From positions 4,701,501 through 4,765,500 of the forward strand of contig NZ_CP119127.1 of the NCBI RefSeq assembly GCF_030128825.1: 64,000 bases of DNA. Direction: 5' to 3'. Within the stretch, counting starts at the first letter, position 1; the number at the start of each line of letters is the position of its first letter. Below are positions 55,722 to 64,000 of this stretch, one piece after another. A program made the position numbers and the translations under genes. Below the pieces are notes generated by a model that made no database searches, was not told the origin of the DNA, and saw only the letters and a program-made list of their open reading frames with translations. The stretch comes from Sphingobium sp. WTD-1. Lineage in GTDB: Bacteria; Pseudomonadota; Alphaproteobacteria; Sphingomonadales; Sphingomonadaceae.

Positions 55722-56138
55722 ATGAAAATCATCGACCAATTGTCGCCCGCCCACCGGGACCTGTTCTGGCAGATATTGCGCTATGGCGTGACCGGCCTGT
55801 TCATCACCGCCTGCCAGGCGGCGATCTACTGGACCCTGGCGGCGCCGGTCGGCCTCCATCCCCAGGTCGCCAACGGCATCGGCTATCTCTGCGCCGTGGT
55901 CATCGGCTATGTGCTGCACAATGCCTTCACCTTCCGCGGCCATGGCAGCCAGTCGGGCCATGCCGCGCGCGGTTTCCGCTTCGTCGCGGTCTCGCTGGTC
56001 AGCTATGCGCTCAACGCCCTGTGGGTCTATCTGTGCGTCACCCATATGCGCTGGCCCGAATGGTCGCCGATCCCGGCGATGATCTTCGTCACCCCGGCGG
56101 TGGTGTTCGGCCTCAACCGGCAATGGGTGTTCCGCTAA
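55722..56138 (+). CDS. GtrA family membrane protein
   Basis: A 138-residue protein with four membrane helices, of the GtrA family thought to flip polyprenyl-phosphate-linked sugars. Motifs are ILRYGVTGLFITACQAAIYW, GYLCAVVIGYVLHNAFTFRG and the C-terminal FGLNRQWVFR. The start is 44 bp from the start of the divergent GT-C protein, so the two probably share control. Confidence 0.9.
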   Translation: MKIIDQLSPAHRDLFWQILRYGVTGLFITACQAAIYWTLAAPVGLHPQVANGIGYLCAVVIGYVLHNAFTFRGHGSQSGHAARGFRFVAVSLVSYALNALWVYLCVTHMRWPEWSPIPAMIFVTPAVVFGLNRQWVFR

Positions 56139-56157
56139 GGGAAATACCCCCGATTCC

Positions 56158-57051
56158 TCAGATCGCCAGCGCCCGGTTCGGCATGGTGCGCAAGCGGCCG
56201 ACGTCGCGCTGGGGTGGCGCGCCGAACAGGCGGCGATATTCGCGGCTGAACTGGGACGGGCTGTCATAGCCGACCTGATAGCCGGCCTCGGCCGCGTCGA
56301 TCCGCTCCGCCAGCATCATCTGCCGCGCCTGCTGGAGCCGCAGCTGCTTCTGATATTGCAGCGGCGTCATCGCCGTCGCGCGGCGAAAATGATCGTGGAA
56401 GCTCGACAGGCTCATGCCGGCAAGATCGGCCAGCACCGGGCCGCTGAACGGTTCGCGATAATGGGCCTTGAGCCAGCGGATCGCGCGCGCAATCTGGCCG
56501 GTGCGGCTGTCTCCACTGGCGATCGCCCGCAGCAGTCCGCCACTCGGCCCCATCATCAGCCGCAGCAGCAATTCCCGCTCGACCAATGGCGCCAGCAGCG
56601 CGGCGCTGTCCGGCTGGCCGAGCAGGCCGGTGAGCCGGCTCGCCGCGTCCAGCAGTTCGGGCGTGATCGGATGGAGCGAGAGCGCCCGCCCCTCCTCCAC
56701 CGCCGCAGCGGGCGACAGGGTCAGCGCGATGTCGGACAGCATCGCCGGGTCGAGATAGAGGCAGAAGCAGAGATAGGGTCTGTCCCCATCCGCCTGCGTC
56801 ACCGTGCCGGTGATCGGCAGGTCGAGCGAGGCGACCAGATAGCTGGCCGGGCCATAGGCTATGACCGCGTCGCCCATCATCACCTGCTTGGCGCCCTGCG
56901 CGATGATGCACAGTGCCGGGCGCTGGAGCATATGCACCGGCTCGCCCGGCTGCGACCAGCGCACCAGCGTCAGCCGCGGGATCAGCGTGTCGCATATGCC
57001 GTCCGTGTCCATATGGCGGGCGATCTGTTCGCCCAGATGCTCATGGCTCAT
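56158..57051 (-). CDS. AraC-family transcription regulator
   Basis: A 297-residue regulator with an AraC_N (YqhC-type) sensing domain (LQRPALCIIAQGAKQVMMGD, GPASYLVASLDLPITG) and two C-terminal helix-turn-helix motifs (DLAGMSLSSFHDHFRRATAM and AGYQVGYDSPSQFSREYRRLFG). Such proteins usually activate adjacent oxidoreductase genes in response to aldehydes or related compounds. It is divergent from the SDR gene, with 189 bp between starts. Confidence 0.92.
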   Translation of the reverse strand: MSHEHLGEQIARHMDTDGICDTLIPRLTLVRWSQPGEPVHMLQRPALCIIAQGAKQVMMGDAVIAYGPASYLVASLDLPITGTVTQADGDRPYLCFCLYLDPAMLSDIALTLSPAAAVEEGRALSLHPITPELLDAASRLTGLLGQPDSAALLAPLVERELLLRLMMGPSGGLLRAIASGDSRTGQIARAIRWLKAHYREPFSGPVLADLAGMSLSSFHDHFRRATAMTPLQYQKQLRLQQARQMMLAERIDAAEAGYQVGYDSPSQFSREYRRLFGAPPQRDVGRLRTMPNRALAI

Positions 57052-57240
57052 GCGCACCACCTTCCAGGAATTTCAGGCAATCCAGATAGCCCATAAGCCC
57101 ATCAATGGCCACGCAAGATCAACCATTCGGAAAATCGTGCAATCATGGCGCAGGACCATTCTACCGCTCCGGGGTCCATCGGGCGCATTCCTGCTCCATC
57201 GGATCGGATGTCGATCCACCCCAAGGATGGAGCTTCAATC

Positions 57241-57972
57241 ATGGCTATCGAGAACAAGGTCATCGCGATCACCGGCGCCAGCAGCGGCATTGGCGAGGGC
57301 ACGGCGCGGCTGTTGGCGGCGCGCGGCGCCAGGCTGATGCTGGGCGCGCGCCGCACCGACCGGCTGGCGGCGCTCGCCGACGAACTCAATGCTGCTGGCG
57401 GCAAGGTCGCCTTCCATGCGCTCGACGTCACCGACCGCGCCGATGTCGAGGCCTTCATTGCCGCAACCGAAGCCGAATTTGGCCGCATCGACGTGCTGGT
57501 CAGCAATGCCGGGCTGATGCCTCTGTCGCGCTTCGACAGTTTGAAGGTCGAGGAATGGGACCGGATGATCGACGTCAACATCCGCGGCGTGCTGCACGGC
57601 ATCGCCGCCGCCCTGCCCCGCTTCAAGGCCCAGGGCAGCGGCCATTTCGTCAACATCTCGTCGATCGGCGGCTATCGCGTCTGGCCGACCTGTGGCGTCT
57701 ATTCGGCGACGAAATATGCGGTGCGCGCCGTTTCCGACGGGCTGCGGATGGAGCATGACGATATCCGCGTGACCATCGTGTCGCCCGGCGTGGTCGAATC
57801 CGAACTGGCCCACACCATCACCGAAGCGGGCGCCGCCGCCGCGATGGAGGATTTCCGCGCCATCGCCCTGACGCCCGACGCGATCGCCCGCGCCATCGCC
57901 TATGCGGTGGAGCAGCCCGACGATGTCGATGTGAACGAATTGATCGTCCGTCCGGTGCGGACGATGGACTGA
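57241..57972 (+). CDS. Short-chain dehydrogenase/reductase
   Basis: A 243-residue classical SDR. The cofactor motif is TGASSGIGEG, followed by NAG (SNAGLM), the catalytic serine in NISSIGGY and the YSATKYA Tyr-Lys pair. Arg residues after strand two (GARRTDR) suggest NADP preference. ATG 57241 directly precedes the MAIENKVIAITGA start; the upstream in-frame extension lies in the regulator's promoter region. Probable target of the divergent AraC regulator. Substrate unknown. Confidence 0.93.
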   Translation: MAIENKVIAITGASSGIGEGTARLLAARGARLMLGARRTDRLAALADELNAAGGKVAFHALDVTDRADVEAFIAATEAEFGRIDVLVSNAGLMPLSRFDSLKVEEWDRMIDVNIRGVLHGIAAALPRFKAQGSGHFVNISSIGGYRVWPTCGVYSATKYAVRAVSDGLRMEHDDIRVTIVSPGVVESELAHTITEAGAAAAMEDFRAIALTPDAIARAIAYAVEQPDDVDVNELIVRPVRTMD

Positions 57973-58010
57973 GGAAAAGGGCGCGGGATCGGCTCAAGCC
58001 ATCCTGCACC

Positions 58011-58051
58011 AAACGGCCGGCCGCCCCTGCACGGGCGGCCGGCGCCGTTTC
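58011..58051. terminator. Strong shared hairpin after the SDR gene
   Basis: GCCGGCCGCCC pairs with GGGCGGCCGGC around a short loop, with AAACGG and CCGTTT extending the base. It lies 38 bp after the SDR stop and 2 bp beyond the stop of the convergent LytTR gene. Confidence 0.8.
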
Positions 58052-58052
58052 G

Positions 58053-58859
58053 TCAGTGGACGAAACGCGCGACGACGTCGCGGTAGGAACGGCTGACCTT
58101 TACCTGTGCGCCGGATTCCAGCACCAGGAAGCATTCGCCGTTGGTATGGGGTTTCACCTGGCGCACCTGGCTCAGGTTAACGATGGTCGAGCGATGGACA
58201 CGCTGGAAATTGCGCGGGTCGAGCCGCTTTTCCAGATCCTTCATCGTCTCGCGCAGGATCAGCGAATTGTCGGCGGTATAGATGCACATATAGTCGCCGG
58301 CCGCGTCGATCCGCTCGATCGAATCCACGTCGACGCGGAAAATCTGTCCGCGATCCTTGATATTGATGAGCTTTTCGAAACGGTTGGATGCCGGCGCATC
58401 CTCATCCCCGGCGGCGGAGAAATCGCTCATCGCCTGGGGCGCGACCTCGGCCAGCACCTCGCGCAGCTTTTCCGCTTCCTGCACCTGCTTCTTGTCGGAC
58501 AGCCGCAGCCGCACCCGGTCGAGCGCATCGGCCAGGCGGCCTTCATCCACCGGCTTCATCAGATAATCGACCGCCTGCGCCTCGAACGCGCGGATCGCGT
58601 GGTCGCTATAGGCGGTAACGAAGATGAACAAAGGCGGTTCGACCTCCATCATCCCCTGGACGACGGAGAAGCCGTCGAAACCGGGCATCTGGATATCGAG
58701 GAACACAAGGTCGGGTTTATGCGTCTTGATGGCACGGATGGCTTCGCGGCCATTGGTGCAGGTCTCGATGATTTCGACATCCTCATGCGCTTGCAGACGG
58801 AGCTTAAGGCCTTGGATAGCCAGGCTTTCGTCGTCGACGAGGATTGTTCTGATGGTCAT
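58053..58859 (-). CDS. LytTR-family response regulator
   Basis: A 268-residue response regulator. The receiver domain (1-120) has the acidic pair DDES, the phosphoacceptor Asp in LVFLDIQMPG and the switch FVTAYSDHAIRAFEAQAVDYLMKPV. The C-terminal LytTR domain contains ADNSLILRETMKDLEKRLDP, FQRVHRSTIVNLSQVRQV and QVKVSRSYRDVVAR. It overlaps the sensor kinase gene by 4 bp. Targets are unknown. Confidence 0.95.
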   Translation of the reverse strand: MTIRTILVDDESLAIQGLKLRLQAHEDVEIIETCTNGREAIRAIKTHKPDLVFLDIQMPGFDGFSVVQGMMEVEPPLFIFVTAYSDHAIRAFEAQAVDYLMKPVDEGRLADALDRVRLRLSDKKQVQEAEKLREVLAEVAPQAMSDFSAAGDEDAPASNRFEKLINIKDRGQIFRVDVDSIERIDAAGDYMCIYTADNSLILRETMKDLEKRLDPRNFQRVHRSTIVNLSQVRQVKPHTNGECFLVLESGAQVKVSRSYRDVVARFVH

Positions 58860-59962
58860 GCGGCCACTTTCGATGTTTCATCCATGTTAAGCGGAATTTC
58901 GATGATGACCGAAAAACCGCTTGGCGTGGAACGCGTTTCGAAGCTCTGTCGTTCCCCGAAGGCCTGAATTAACCGGTCCCGGATGTTCGGCAGGCCGACG
59001 CCCGTCCCCTCGCTGACCAGAATGTGTGGCTTCATTGCGCCATCGTTCAATCCCGGCCCGCTGTCCGACACGACGATCCGGACATTTTCACCGGCGGGTT
59101 GCGCCGAGACCGAGATTTCCGCCCCTTCCTCCTTGGGCGTGACCGCATATTTGATCGCATTTTCCACCAGCGGCTGCAGCAGCAGCGACGGCAGACGCGC
59201 ATGGGCGACCGAGGGATGGACGTCGAAGGACGGCCGCAACCGGTCCTCGAAGCGCATCTTCTCGATCTCCAGATAGAGTTTCAGCGTCTCGATCTCCTGC
59301 TCGATCGTCACCTGCGCAGTCGGCTCGTTGATCAGCGTATAGCGCAGGAAGGAGGACAGCCGCGACAGCATCGCATTGGCGCGCGTCGTTTCCTTGAGCA
59401 GCACCAGCGTCGAGATGGAATTGAGCGTGTTGAACAGGAAATGCGGATTGAGCTGATAGCGCAGCATGGCGAGCTGCGCGCTCGACGCCTGATTCTCCAG
59501 ATGCAGCAGCTGGTCGGCCTGTTCCTCCACCGTCAGGTAGAAATTGATCGCATAATAGAGCGCCGACCAGGCGCCCAGCAGCGTCATCGACAGGTAGAAA
59601 GCGCCCAGGAACAGCTGCAACCCGGCGGTTTCGCTGCCCTTGTTCTGGGTCGAAAAGACCCAGGCATCGATGAAGGCGACCATCGCGGCGGCGGCGACCA
59701 CGGTGACGATCGACGCGCCCCAGGTCAGGATCGGCCGTTGTTTCTGCAGGAAGCGGAAGGCGACCGCGATCAGCAAGGTCGCCGAATAGCCGGTGACGGT
59801 GGAGATCAGCACCGGGATCAGGCTGGAAAGCGGCTGACCATTGGCGATGGTCGACGATCCGCGCAGCAGGAAGGCCCCGGCCCAGCCAAGCGACTGGAGG
59901 TTCCAGAAAGCGCGATTCTTGTCCGCGAAAAAGGGTTTGGGCTGCAGGGGATGGACTGACAT
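58856..59962 (-). CDS. LytS/YehU-type sensor histidine kinase
   Basis: A 368-residue membrane kinase partner of the LytTR regulator. Four N-terminal hydrophobic segments are followed by the His_kinase domain with the phosphoacceptor in LRYQLNPHFLFNTLNSISTL and an ATPase domain with LLLQPLVENAIKYAV, SDSGPGL and GTGVGLPNIRDRL. Start at 59962 (MSVHPLQPKPFF) is chosen; an ATG at 59992 would add ten residues. No extracytoplasmic sensor domain is evident. Confidence 0.92.
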   Translation of the reverse strand: MSVHPLQPKPFFADKNRAFWNLQSLGWAGAFLLRGSSTIANGQPLSSLIPVLISTVTGYSATLLIAVAFRFLQKQRPILTWGASIVTVVAAAAMVAFIDAWVFSTQNKGSETAGLQLFLGAFYLSMTLLGAWSALYYAINFYLTVEEQADQLLHLENQASSAQLAMLRYQLNPHFLFNTLNSISTLVLLKETTRANAMLSRLSSFLRYTLINEPTAQVTIEQEIETLKLYLEIEKMRFEDRLRPSFDVHPSVAHARLPSLLLQPLVENAIKYAVTPKEEGAEISVSAQPAGENVRIVVSDSGPGLNDGAMKPHILVSEGTGVGLPNIRDRLIQAFGERQSFETRSTPSGFSVIIEIPLNMDETSKVAA

Positions 59963-60017
59963 TGCCGATAGCCTAGGCGATTTCAGCGCCATGGTGAAGC
60001 CGCCCCGTCGTCCGGTA

Positions 60018-60500
60018 TCAGGCCGCCGCAGCCGGCTCTTGCGCCATCGGGGTCACTTCGTCGCGGCACAGCCAGACCAGATCGCTGAGGTCGAGCGTGC
60101 GGCCGTCATGCGCCTGGATCGCGATCGCGCGGATCGGCAGGCCATCGCGCTTGTCCGCCAGCACCTGGCAAAAGGGCGGCGCGCTGCCCCATTTTTCGCC
60201 CCACTGGCGCAGCGCGATCATCGCGGGGGCCAGTTCCTGCCCCTTTTCGGTCAGCCGATATTCGACCTTGCGCCGGTCGCATTGCATCGGCTGGCGCAGC
60301 ATGATGCCATTTTCGACGAGCCGCGCGAGGCGGTTGGCCAGGATGTTGCGGGCAATGCCCAGCGTCGACTGGAACTCCTCGAAATGGCGAATGCCCGACA
60401 GGGCACCGCGCAGGATCAGGAAGGACCAGCGCTCACCCATCGCCTCCAGCGCGGCGGGAAGAGCGCATTGTTCCAGGTCCTGGGCAAGATTATGTTTCAT
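60018..60500 (-). CDS. HxlR-family transcription regulator
   Basis: A 160-residue winged-helix regulator. It starts MKHNLAQDLEQCALPAALEA with the cysteine typical of redox- or aldehyde-sensing HxlR proteins, followed by MGERWSFLILRGALSGIRHF, GIARNILANRLARLVENGIM and the wing KVEYRLTEKGQELAP. A C-terminal extension of about 45 residues is longer than usual. No obvious target gene is divergent except rsh, 121 bp away. Confidence 0.9.
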   Translation of the reverse strand: MKHNLAQDLEQCALPAALEAMGERWSFLILRGALSGIRHFEEFQSTLGIARNILANRLARLVENGIMLRQPMQCDRRKVEYRLTEKGQELAPAMIALRQWGEKWGSAPPFCQVLADKRDGLPIRAIAIQAHDGRTLDLSDLVWLCRDEVTPMAQEPAAAA

Positions 60501-60621
60501 GATGTCGATCTAATAGCGCAAAGCGGCAACCGTTGCAAAAGTTGCACAAGGGCAACCCAAATCACACAGATCGGGATTTTTTTGTTGCGCTGCAAGGCGC
60601 TTCCCACACAATCGGGAAACG

Positions 60622-62727
60622 ATGCTACGTCAATATGAACTTGTCGAACGGGTAAAGCGCTACGATCCGGATGCGGATGAAGCGATGATCAACCGCGCTT
60701 ATGTCTTCTCCGTCCAGAAGCATGGCAGCCAGAAGCGCGCCAGCGGCGACCCCTATTTCAGCCATCCGATCGAGGTCGCGGGTATCCTGACCGATTTCTA
60801 TCTGGACGACCAGACGATCGTGACCGCGCTGCTGCACGACACGATCGAGGATACGCTGGTCACCTATGACGAGATCGAGGAGGCGTTCGGCAAGGATGTC
60901 GCCCGCATGGTCGACGGCGTGACCAAGCTGTCCAAGATCGAGGCCATGTCCGAAAATGAGCGGGCGGCCGAGAATCTGCGCAAGTTCCTGCTCGCCATGT
61001 CGGACGATATCCGCGTGCTGCTGGTGAAGCTCGCCGACCGCCTCCACAATATGCGCACGCTGCACTTCATCAAGAATGAGCAGAAGCGCCGCCGCATCGC
61101 CAAGGAGACGATGGACATCTATGCCCCGCTGGCGGAGCGGATCGGCATGTATGACTTCATGCGCGAGATGCAGCTGCTCGCCTTCCGCGTGCTGGAACCC
61201 GAAGCCTATGACAGCATCACCAAGCGGCTGGAGCAGCTGAAGGAAGGCGGACATGACAAGGTCGACCGGATCGGCGCGGAACTGCAATTGCTGCTGGGCG
61301 GCCATAATCTGTCCGTCACCGTGTCGGGCCGCGAAAAGCATCCCTATTCCATCTGGAAGAAGATGCAGGAACGGCACATCAGCTTCGAACAGCTGACCGA
61401 CGTCATGGCCTTCCGGGTCATCACGGAAACGACCGAGGATTGCTATCGCGCGCTGGGCGTCATCCACCAGACCTTCAAGATGGTGCCGGGCCGGTTCAAG
61501 GACTATATCTCCACCCCCAAGCGCAACGGCTATCGCTCGCTCCACACCACGGTCATCCATCAGGAAAATGCCCGTATCGAGGTGCAGTTGCGCAGCCGCG
61601 ACATGCATAATGACGCCGAACTCGGCCTCGCCGCGCACTGGGCCTACAAGCAGAAGGGCGACGCCACTGACCAGAATGCCGCCTGGCTGCGCGACCTGGT
61701 CGAAATCCTGGAACAGAGCCAGGATGCGGACGAGCTGCTCGAACATACCCGCATGGCGATGTATCAGGATCGCATCTTCGCCTTCTCGCCCAAGGGCGAG
61801 CTGCACCAGCTGCCCAAGGGTTCGACCCCGGTCGACTTCGCCTATGCCGTCCACACCTCGCTCGGCAACCAGACCGTCGGGGCAAAGGTGAATGGCCGGG
61901 TGGTGCCGCTGCGCACATCCCTGGAAAATGGCGACCAGGTCGAAATCCTCAAATCGGCCGGCCAGGAACCCCAGCCCGGCTGGCTCAGCTTCGCCATAAC
62001 CGGCAAGGCGCGGGCCGCCATCCGCCGCTTCATCCGCCAGAAGCAGCGCGGCGAGGAAGTGGCACTGGGCGAAAAACTCTATGAGGAAATCATCGGCCGC
62101 TTCTCGCCCGAGCTAGCGAGCGAGCTGGGCGACAAGGCGCTCAATGCCGCGCTCAAGCGATTGAAGCTGGAGGATCGTGCCTCGCTGATGGTGGCGATCG
62201 CCACCCATCGCCTGCTCGATTCCGAGGTGATGGAGGCGCTGATCCCCGGCTCCACCAGCGGCCAGGAACTGGAGGACGCCCATCCACGCCAGCATGCCCC
62301 GGTCTCGATCCGCGGCCTGACGCCGGGCATCGCCTACAAGCTGAGCGAATGCTGCCACCCGGTGCCGGGCGACCGCATCGTCGGCATCCGCCGCACCGGC
62401 GAGCCGATCGAGGTCCACACCATCGACTGCCGCACGCTGGAGGCGGGCCAGGACGACGACTGGGTCGACCTCAGCTGGGACAGCAAGTCCAAGGGTGGCA
62501 CCGCCCGGCTGCAGGTCATCGTCAAGAACCAGCCCGGCGCGCTCGCCGCGGTCGCCAATGTGTTCGGCGCGACCAAGGCGAACATCCTCAACCTGCAACT
62601 GGTCAATCGCGAAGGCCCCTTCCACACCGACATCATCGACCTGGAAGTGGCCGACGCCCAGCATCTGAGCCGCATCGTCTCGGCGCTGCGCGCCCTCGAC
62701 ACGGTGGTGCAGGCGGACCGGGTCTAG
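60622..62727 (+). CDS. rsh: Bifunctional (p)ppGpp synthetase/hydrolase
   Basis: A 701-residue RelA/SpoT homologue of the single-enzyme alphaproteobacterial type. The HD hydrolase domain has YFSHPIEVAGILTDFYLDD and LLHDTIEDT. The synthetase domain has RNGYRSLHTTVIH, and EVQLRSRDMHNDAELGLAAHWAYK. A TGS domain (FAFSPKGELHQLPKG) and C-terminal ACT domain (RLQVIVKNQPGALAAVANVF) follow. The intact HDTIED motif indicates hydrolase activity. It controls the stringent response from the cytoplasm. Confidence 0.96.
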   Translation: MLRQYELVERVKRYDPDADEAMINRAYVFSVQKHGSQKRASGDPYFSHPIEVAGILTDFYLDDQTIVTALLHDTIEDTLVTYDEIEEAFGKDVARMVDGVTKLSKIEAMSENERAAENLRKFLLAMSDDIRVLLVKLADRLHNMRTLHFIKNEQKRRRIAKETMDIYAPLAERIGMYDFMREMQLLAFRVLEPEAYDSITKRLEQLKEGGHDKVDRIGAELQLLLGGHNLSVTVSGREKHPYSIWKKMQERHISFEQLTDVMAFRVITETTEDCYRALGVIHQTFKMVPGRFKDYISTPKRNGYRSLHTTVIHQENARIEVQLRSRDMHNDAELGLAAHWAYKQKGDATDQNAAWLRDLVEILEQSQDADELLEHTRMAMYQDRIFAFSPKGELHQLPKGSTPVDFAYAVHTSLGNQTVGAKVNGRVVPLRTSLENGDQVEILKSAGQEPQPGWLSFAITGKARAAIRRFIRQKQRGEEVALGEKLYEEIIGRFSPELASELGDKALNAALKRLKLEDRASLMVAIATHRLLDSEVMEALIPGSTSGQELEDAHPRQHAPVSIRGLTPGIAYKLSECCHPVPGDRIVGIRRTGEPIEVHTIDCRTLEAGQDDDWVDLSWDSKSKGGTARLQVIVKNQPGALAAVANVFGATKANILNLQLVNREGPFHTDIIDLEVADAQHLSRIVSALRALDTVVQADRV

Positions 62728-62782
62728 GACCATCCTCGCTTCGGCGGTGGCACCTATCGCCACTGCCGAAGCAGGCCATCGA

Positions 62783-63070
62783 TCAGGCAGCCGCCTCGAT
62801 CCGCATCCGCAGGCCCAGCGCCGGCAGCAGCTTCAACATGCTGCCCAGCGTCGGATTCCCGTCGGGGCCGAGCATCCGATAAAGTTGCTGGCGCTTCATG
62901 CCCGTTGCCTTCGCCAGCTCGGTCATGCCATGCGCCCGCGCCACGATCCCGATGGCCTGGGTAATGACATGCACGTCACCGGTGGCGAACGCATCGGCGA
63001 GCAGTTCCGCCTGATCCTCCGCTTGCGTCAGTGCCTCAGCGGCATCAAAACGGGTCAATTCGATCGTCAT
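62783..63070 (-). CDS. HigA-like antitoxin of a type II toxin-antitoxin module
   Basis: A 95-residue DNA-binding antitoxin of the 'putative addiction module antidote' family. MTIELTRFDAAEALTQAEDQ opens it and the HTH is GMTELAKATGMKRQQLYRML followed by PTLGSMLKLLPALGLRMRIE. The start at 63070 matches the family; the longer frame overlaps the toxin gene end. It follows the toxin gene by 34 bp, the toxin-first order of HigBA-type modules. Confidence 0.9.
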   Translation of the reverse strand: MTIELTRFDAAEALTQAEDQAELLADAFATGDVHVITQAIGIVARAHGMTELAKATGMKRQQLYRMLGPDGNPTLGSMLKLLPALGLRMRIEAAA

Positions 63071-63104
63071 ACCAGCCTCCTTGGCCGGGTCGATGAGGGA
63101 TAGC

Positions 63105-63395
63105 TCAATCGATCCGGGCCGCCATATCCTTTGCCCTGGCGATGTCCCGCGGCTGGCTCGACTTGTCGCCACCGACCAGCAGGACGATCAGCCGATCCCC
63201 GCGCCGCACGCAATAGAGGCGATAACCCGGACCGAAATCGACACGCGCCTCCAGCACGCCATCGCCCACCGACTTCACATCACCCAGCAGTCCCAGTTCG
63301 AAGCGCGCAATCCGCCCGGCAATCTTCGACCGCGCCCGGCGATCGCGAAGCGCGGCAAACCATTCTGCAAAGACCGGCGTTTGCAGCACTTCCAT
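63105..63395 (-). CDS. RelE/ParE-superfamily (HigB-like) toxin
   Basis: A 96-residue toxin of the 'addiction module killer protein' family, small and basic. It starts MEVLQTPVFAEWFAALRDRR and has KIAGRIARFELGLLGDVKSV, GVLEARVDFGPGYRLYCVRR and LIVLLVGGDKSSQ. These are the strand motifs of the mRNA-interferase fold. The conserved glycine-tyrosine-arginine GPGYRLYCVR is intact, so the toxin is probably functional. Confidence 0.92.
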   Translation of the reverse strand: MEVLQTPVFAEWFAALRDRRARSKIAGRIARFELGLLGDVKSVGDGVLEARVDFGPGYRLYCVRRGDRLIVLLVGGDKSSQPRDIARAKDMAARID

Positions 63396-63402
63396 GGCGA
63401 CA

Positions 63403-63432
63403 ACATATATGTGACACGCCGACACTTATCAA
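63403..63432 (-). promoter_or_regulatory. Promoter and operator of the toxin-antitoxin module
   Basis: On the minus strand TTGATA (63427-63432) and TATATG (63404-63409) are spaced by 17 bp, a good sigma-70-type promoter. The -10 region is covered by the palindrome ACATATATGT (63403-63412), a candidate operator for the HigA-like antitoxin, 8 bp before the toxin ATG. Confidence 0.65.
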
Positions 63433-63543
63433 GCCATCGTCGGCCGCACCGGCCGTCCTGCCAGCGTTTATCCGTTGCGTTCCATGCCCAAAATCTGTAA
63501 GGGAGCCCCAGCAGACCCGTGGCTCATGCCATTGGTCTTCCGT

Positions 63544-63752
63544 CCGAGACAGTTGGTGAAGGGAATTTGCCCTTCTTAATCTCCAGCCTAGACGGGGAAA
63601 AGTTCTTTACCGGACGGGCCATGCGCCCGATTCGGGTCTGCCTGTCTTCCTTCTCGAGGATATGGGCCAGTCGACCTCTCCCCTTCGGACTTAACTGCCC
63701 CATGGCTTGCCATGGGTTTTAGCCGTTCGCGTGGCGCAAGCGACGCGAACAT
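63544..63752 (+). ncRNA. Ribosomal protein L10 leader (rplJ-rplL autoregulatory mRNA)
   Basis: The 5' leader of rplJ carries GGTGAAGGGAATTTGCCCTTCTTAATC-like stem elements and a CCGAGACAG motif that resemble the L10(L12)4 binding site of proteobacterial L10 leaders. Further down are CCCATGG/CCATGGG followed by TTTT (63702-63720), a possible attenuator, and GTTCGCGT/ACGCGAAC (63725-63750) just before the ribosome site. Boundaries are approximate. Confidence 0.6.
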
Positions 63753-63768
63753 GAAGTGGAGTAATGGC

Positions 63769-64000
63769 ATGGATCGTAATCAGAAAGCTGAGGTCGTTTC
63801 CGCGCTGAACGCAGAGCTGGCAGAAGTTGGCGTGGTCGTCGTGACCCGCAACCTCGGCATGACCGTCGCCCAGTCGACCGTCCTGCGCCAGAAGATGCGC
63901 GACGCCGGTGCGTCCTACAAGGTTACGAAGAACCGCCTCGTCAAGATCGCCCTCGAAGGCACCGACTATACCGGCATCAGCGACCTGCTGGCCGGCCCGG
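63769..64000 (+). CDS. rplJ: 50S ribosomal protein L10, N-terminal part
   Basis: The frame runs off the window end after 77 codons. It starts MDRNQKAEVVSALNAELAEV at ATG 63769 with GGAGTAATGGC upstream. The following VTRNLGMTVAQSTVLRQKMR and KVTKNRLVKIAL are clear L10 sequence. rplL should follow outside the window. Confidence 0.95.
   Translation, partial: MDRNQKAEVVSALNAELAEVGVVVVTRNLGMTVAQSTVLRQKMRDAGASYKVTKNRLVKIALEGTDYTGISDLLAGP

Overview
The window is chromosomal DNA of a high-GC alphaproteobacterium, almost certainly a member of the Sphingomonadaceae (Sphingobium or a close relative). Supporting signs are the hrcA-grpE block beside rph-rdgB-hemW, the many TonB-dependent receptors, a split cobalamin methionine synthase behind an ArsR-methyltransferase (SahR-type) regulator, a DUF1476 F1-ATPase inhibitor, and the palindromic GTCATGCCGGG and ATCCTCCCC intergenic repeats. 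No rRNA, tRNA, CRISPR array or prophage was recognised.

Layout. (1) 1-3.4 kb, minus strand: a molybdenum hydroxylase pair (2Fe-2S and Mo subunits) followed by the start of a quinohemoprotein amine dehydrogenase alpha subunit (qhpA). A secreted DUF885 peptidase-like protein (3.6-5.4 kb) is divergent. (2) 5.5-13.8 kb: an iron/metal uptake region. It has a TonB-dependent receptor with its own TonB, divergent from a DUF4198 plus EF-hand pair across a Fur-like dyad. It also has a PadR regulator plus DUF2218 protein, divergent from a second receptor across an 18-bp inverted operator. (3) 13.9-16.8 kb: threonine synthase-like enzyme, grpE and hrcA. (4) 17.0-19.1 kb: an accessory island with an IS5/IS427-like element inserted in a small unknown gene, and a GNAT-like orphan. 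(5) 19.4-25 kb: DUF6438 lipoprotein, rph, rdgB, two CAP-domain proteins flanking a lipoprotein, and hemW. (6) 25-27 kb: an M56 peptidase/BlaI sensor-repressor pair with tandem operators, then about 0.9 kb of gene-poor, decayed-looking DNA.

(7) 27.9-39 kb: a secretion locus. A 1359-residue serralysin-type RTX metalloprotease faces a complete type I secretion operon (TolC, ABC transporter, HlyD) across a shared bidirectional terminator. A small secreted protein lies before the protease, and an apparently exported class V aminotransferase lies beyond the transporter operon. (8) 39-43 kb: housekeeping minus-strand genes grxD, bolA, DUF1476, leuC, a 37-codon unlisted gene, leuD and a GST. (9) 43.5-50 kb: an orphan membrane protein, palindromic repeats, and a methionine-cycle operon sahR-metF-metH1-metH2 with an operator at its head. 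(10) 50-60.5 kb: small lipoproteins, glycine-zipper protein, phytase-esterase-like protein, rpmB, tadA, a GT-C membrane protein with divergent gtrA, AraC/SDR pair, LytTR two-component system and HxlR regulator. (11) 60.6-64 kb: the RelA/SpoT homologue, a HigBA-like toxin-antitoxin pair, the L10 leader and the start of rplJ.

The strongest candidates for something new are the RTX protease locus with its exported partners, the IS-interrupted gene that can be rejoined to the base, the two receptor/regulator modules with clear operators, the CAP-lipoprotein-CAP cluster, and the coupled micro-gene between leuC and leuD. All functions are read from the sequence and family knowledge; no database search was run.
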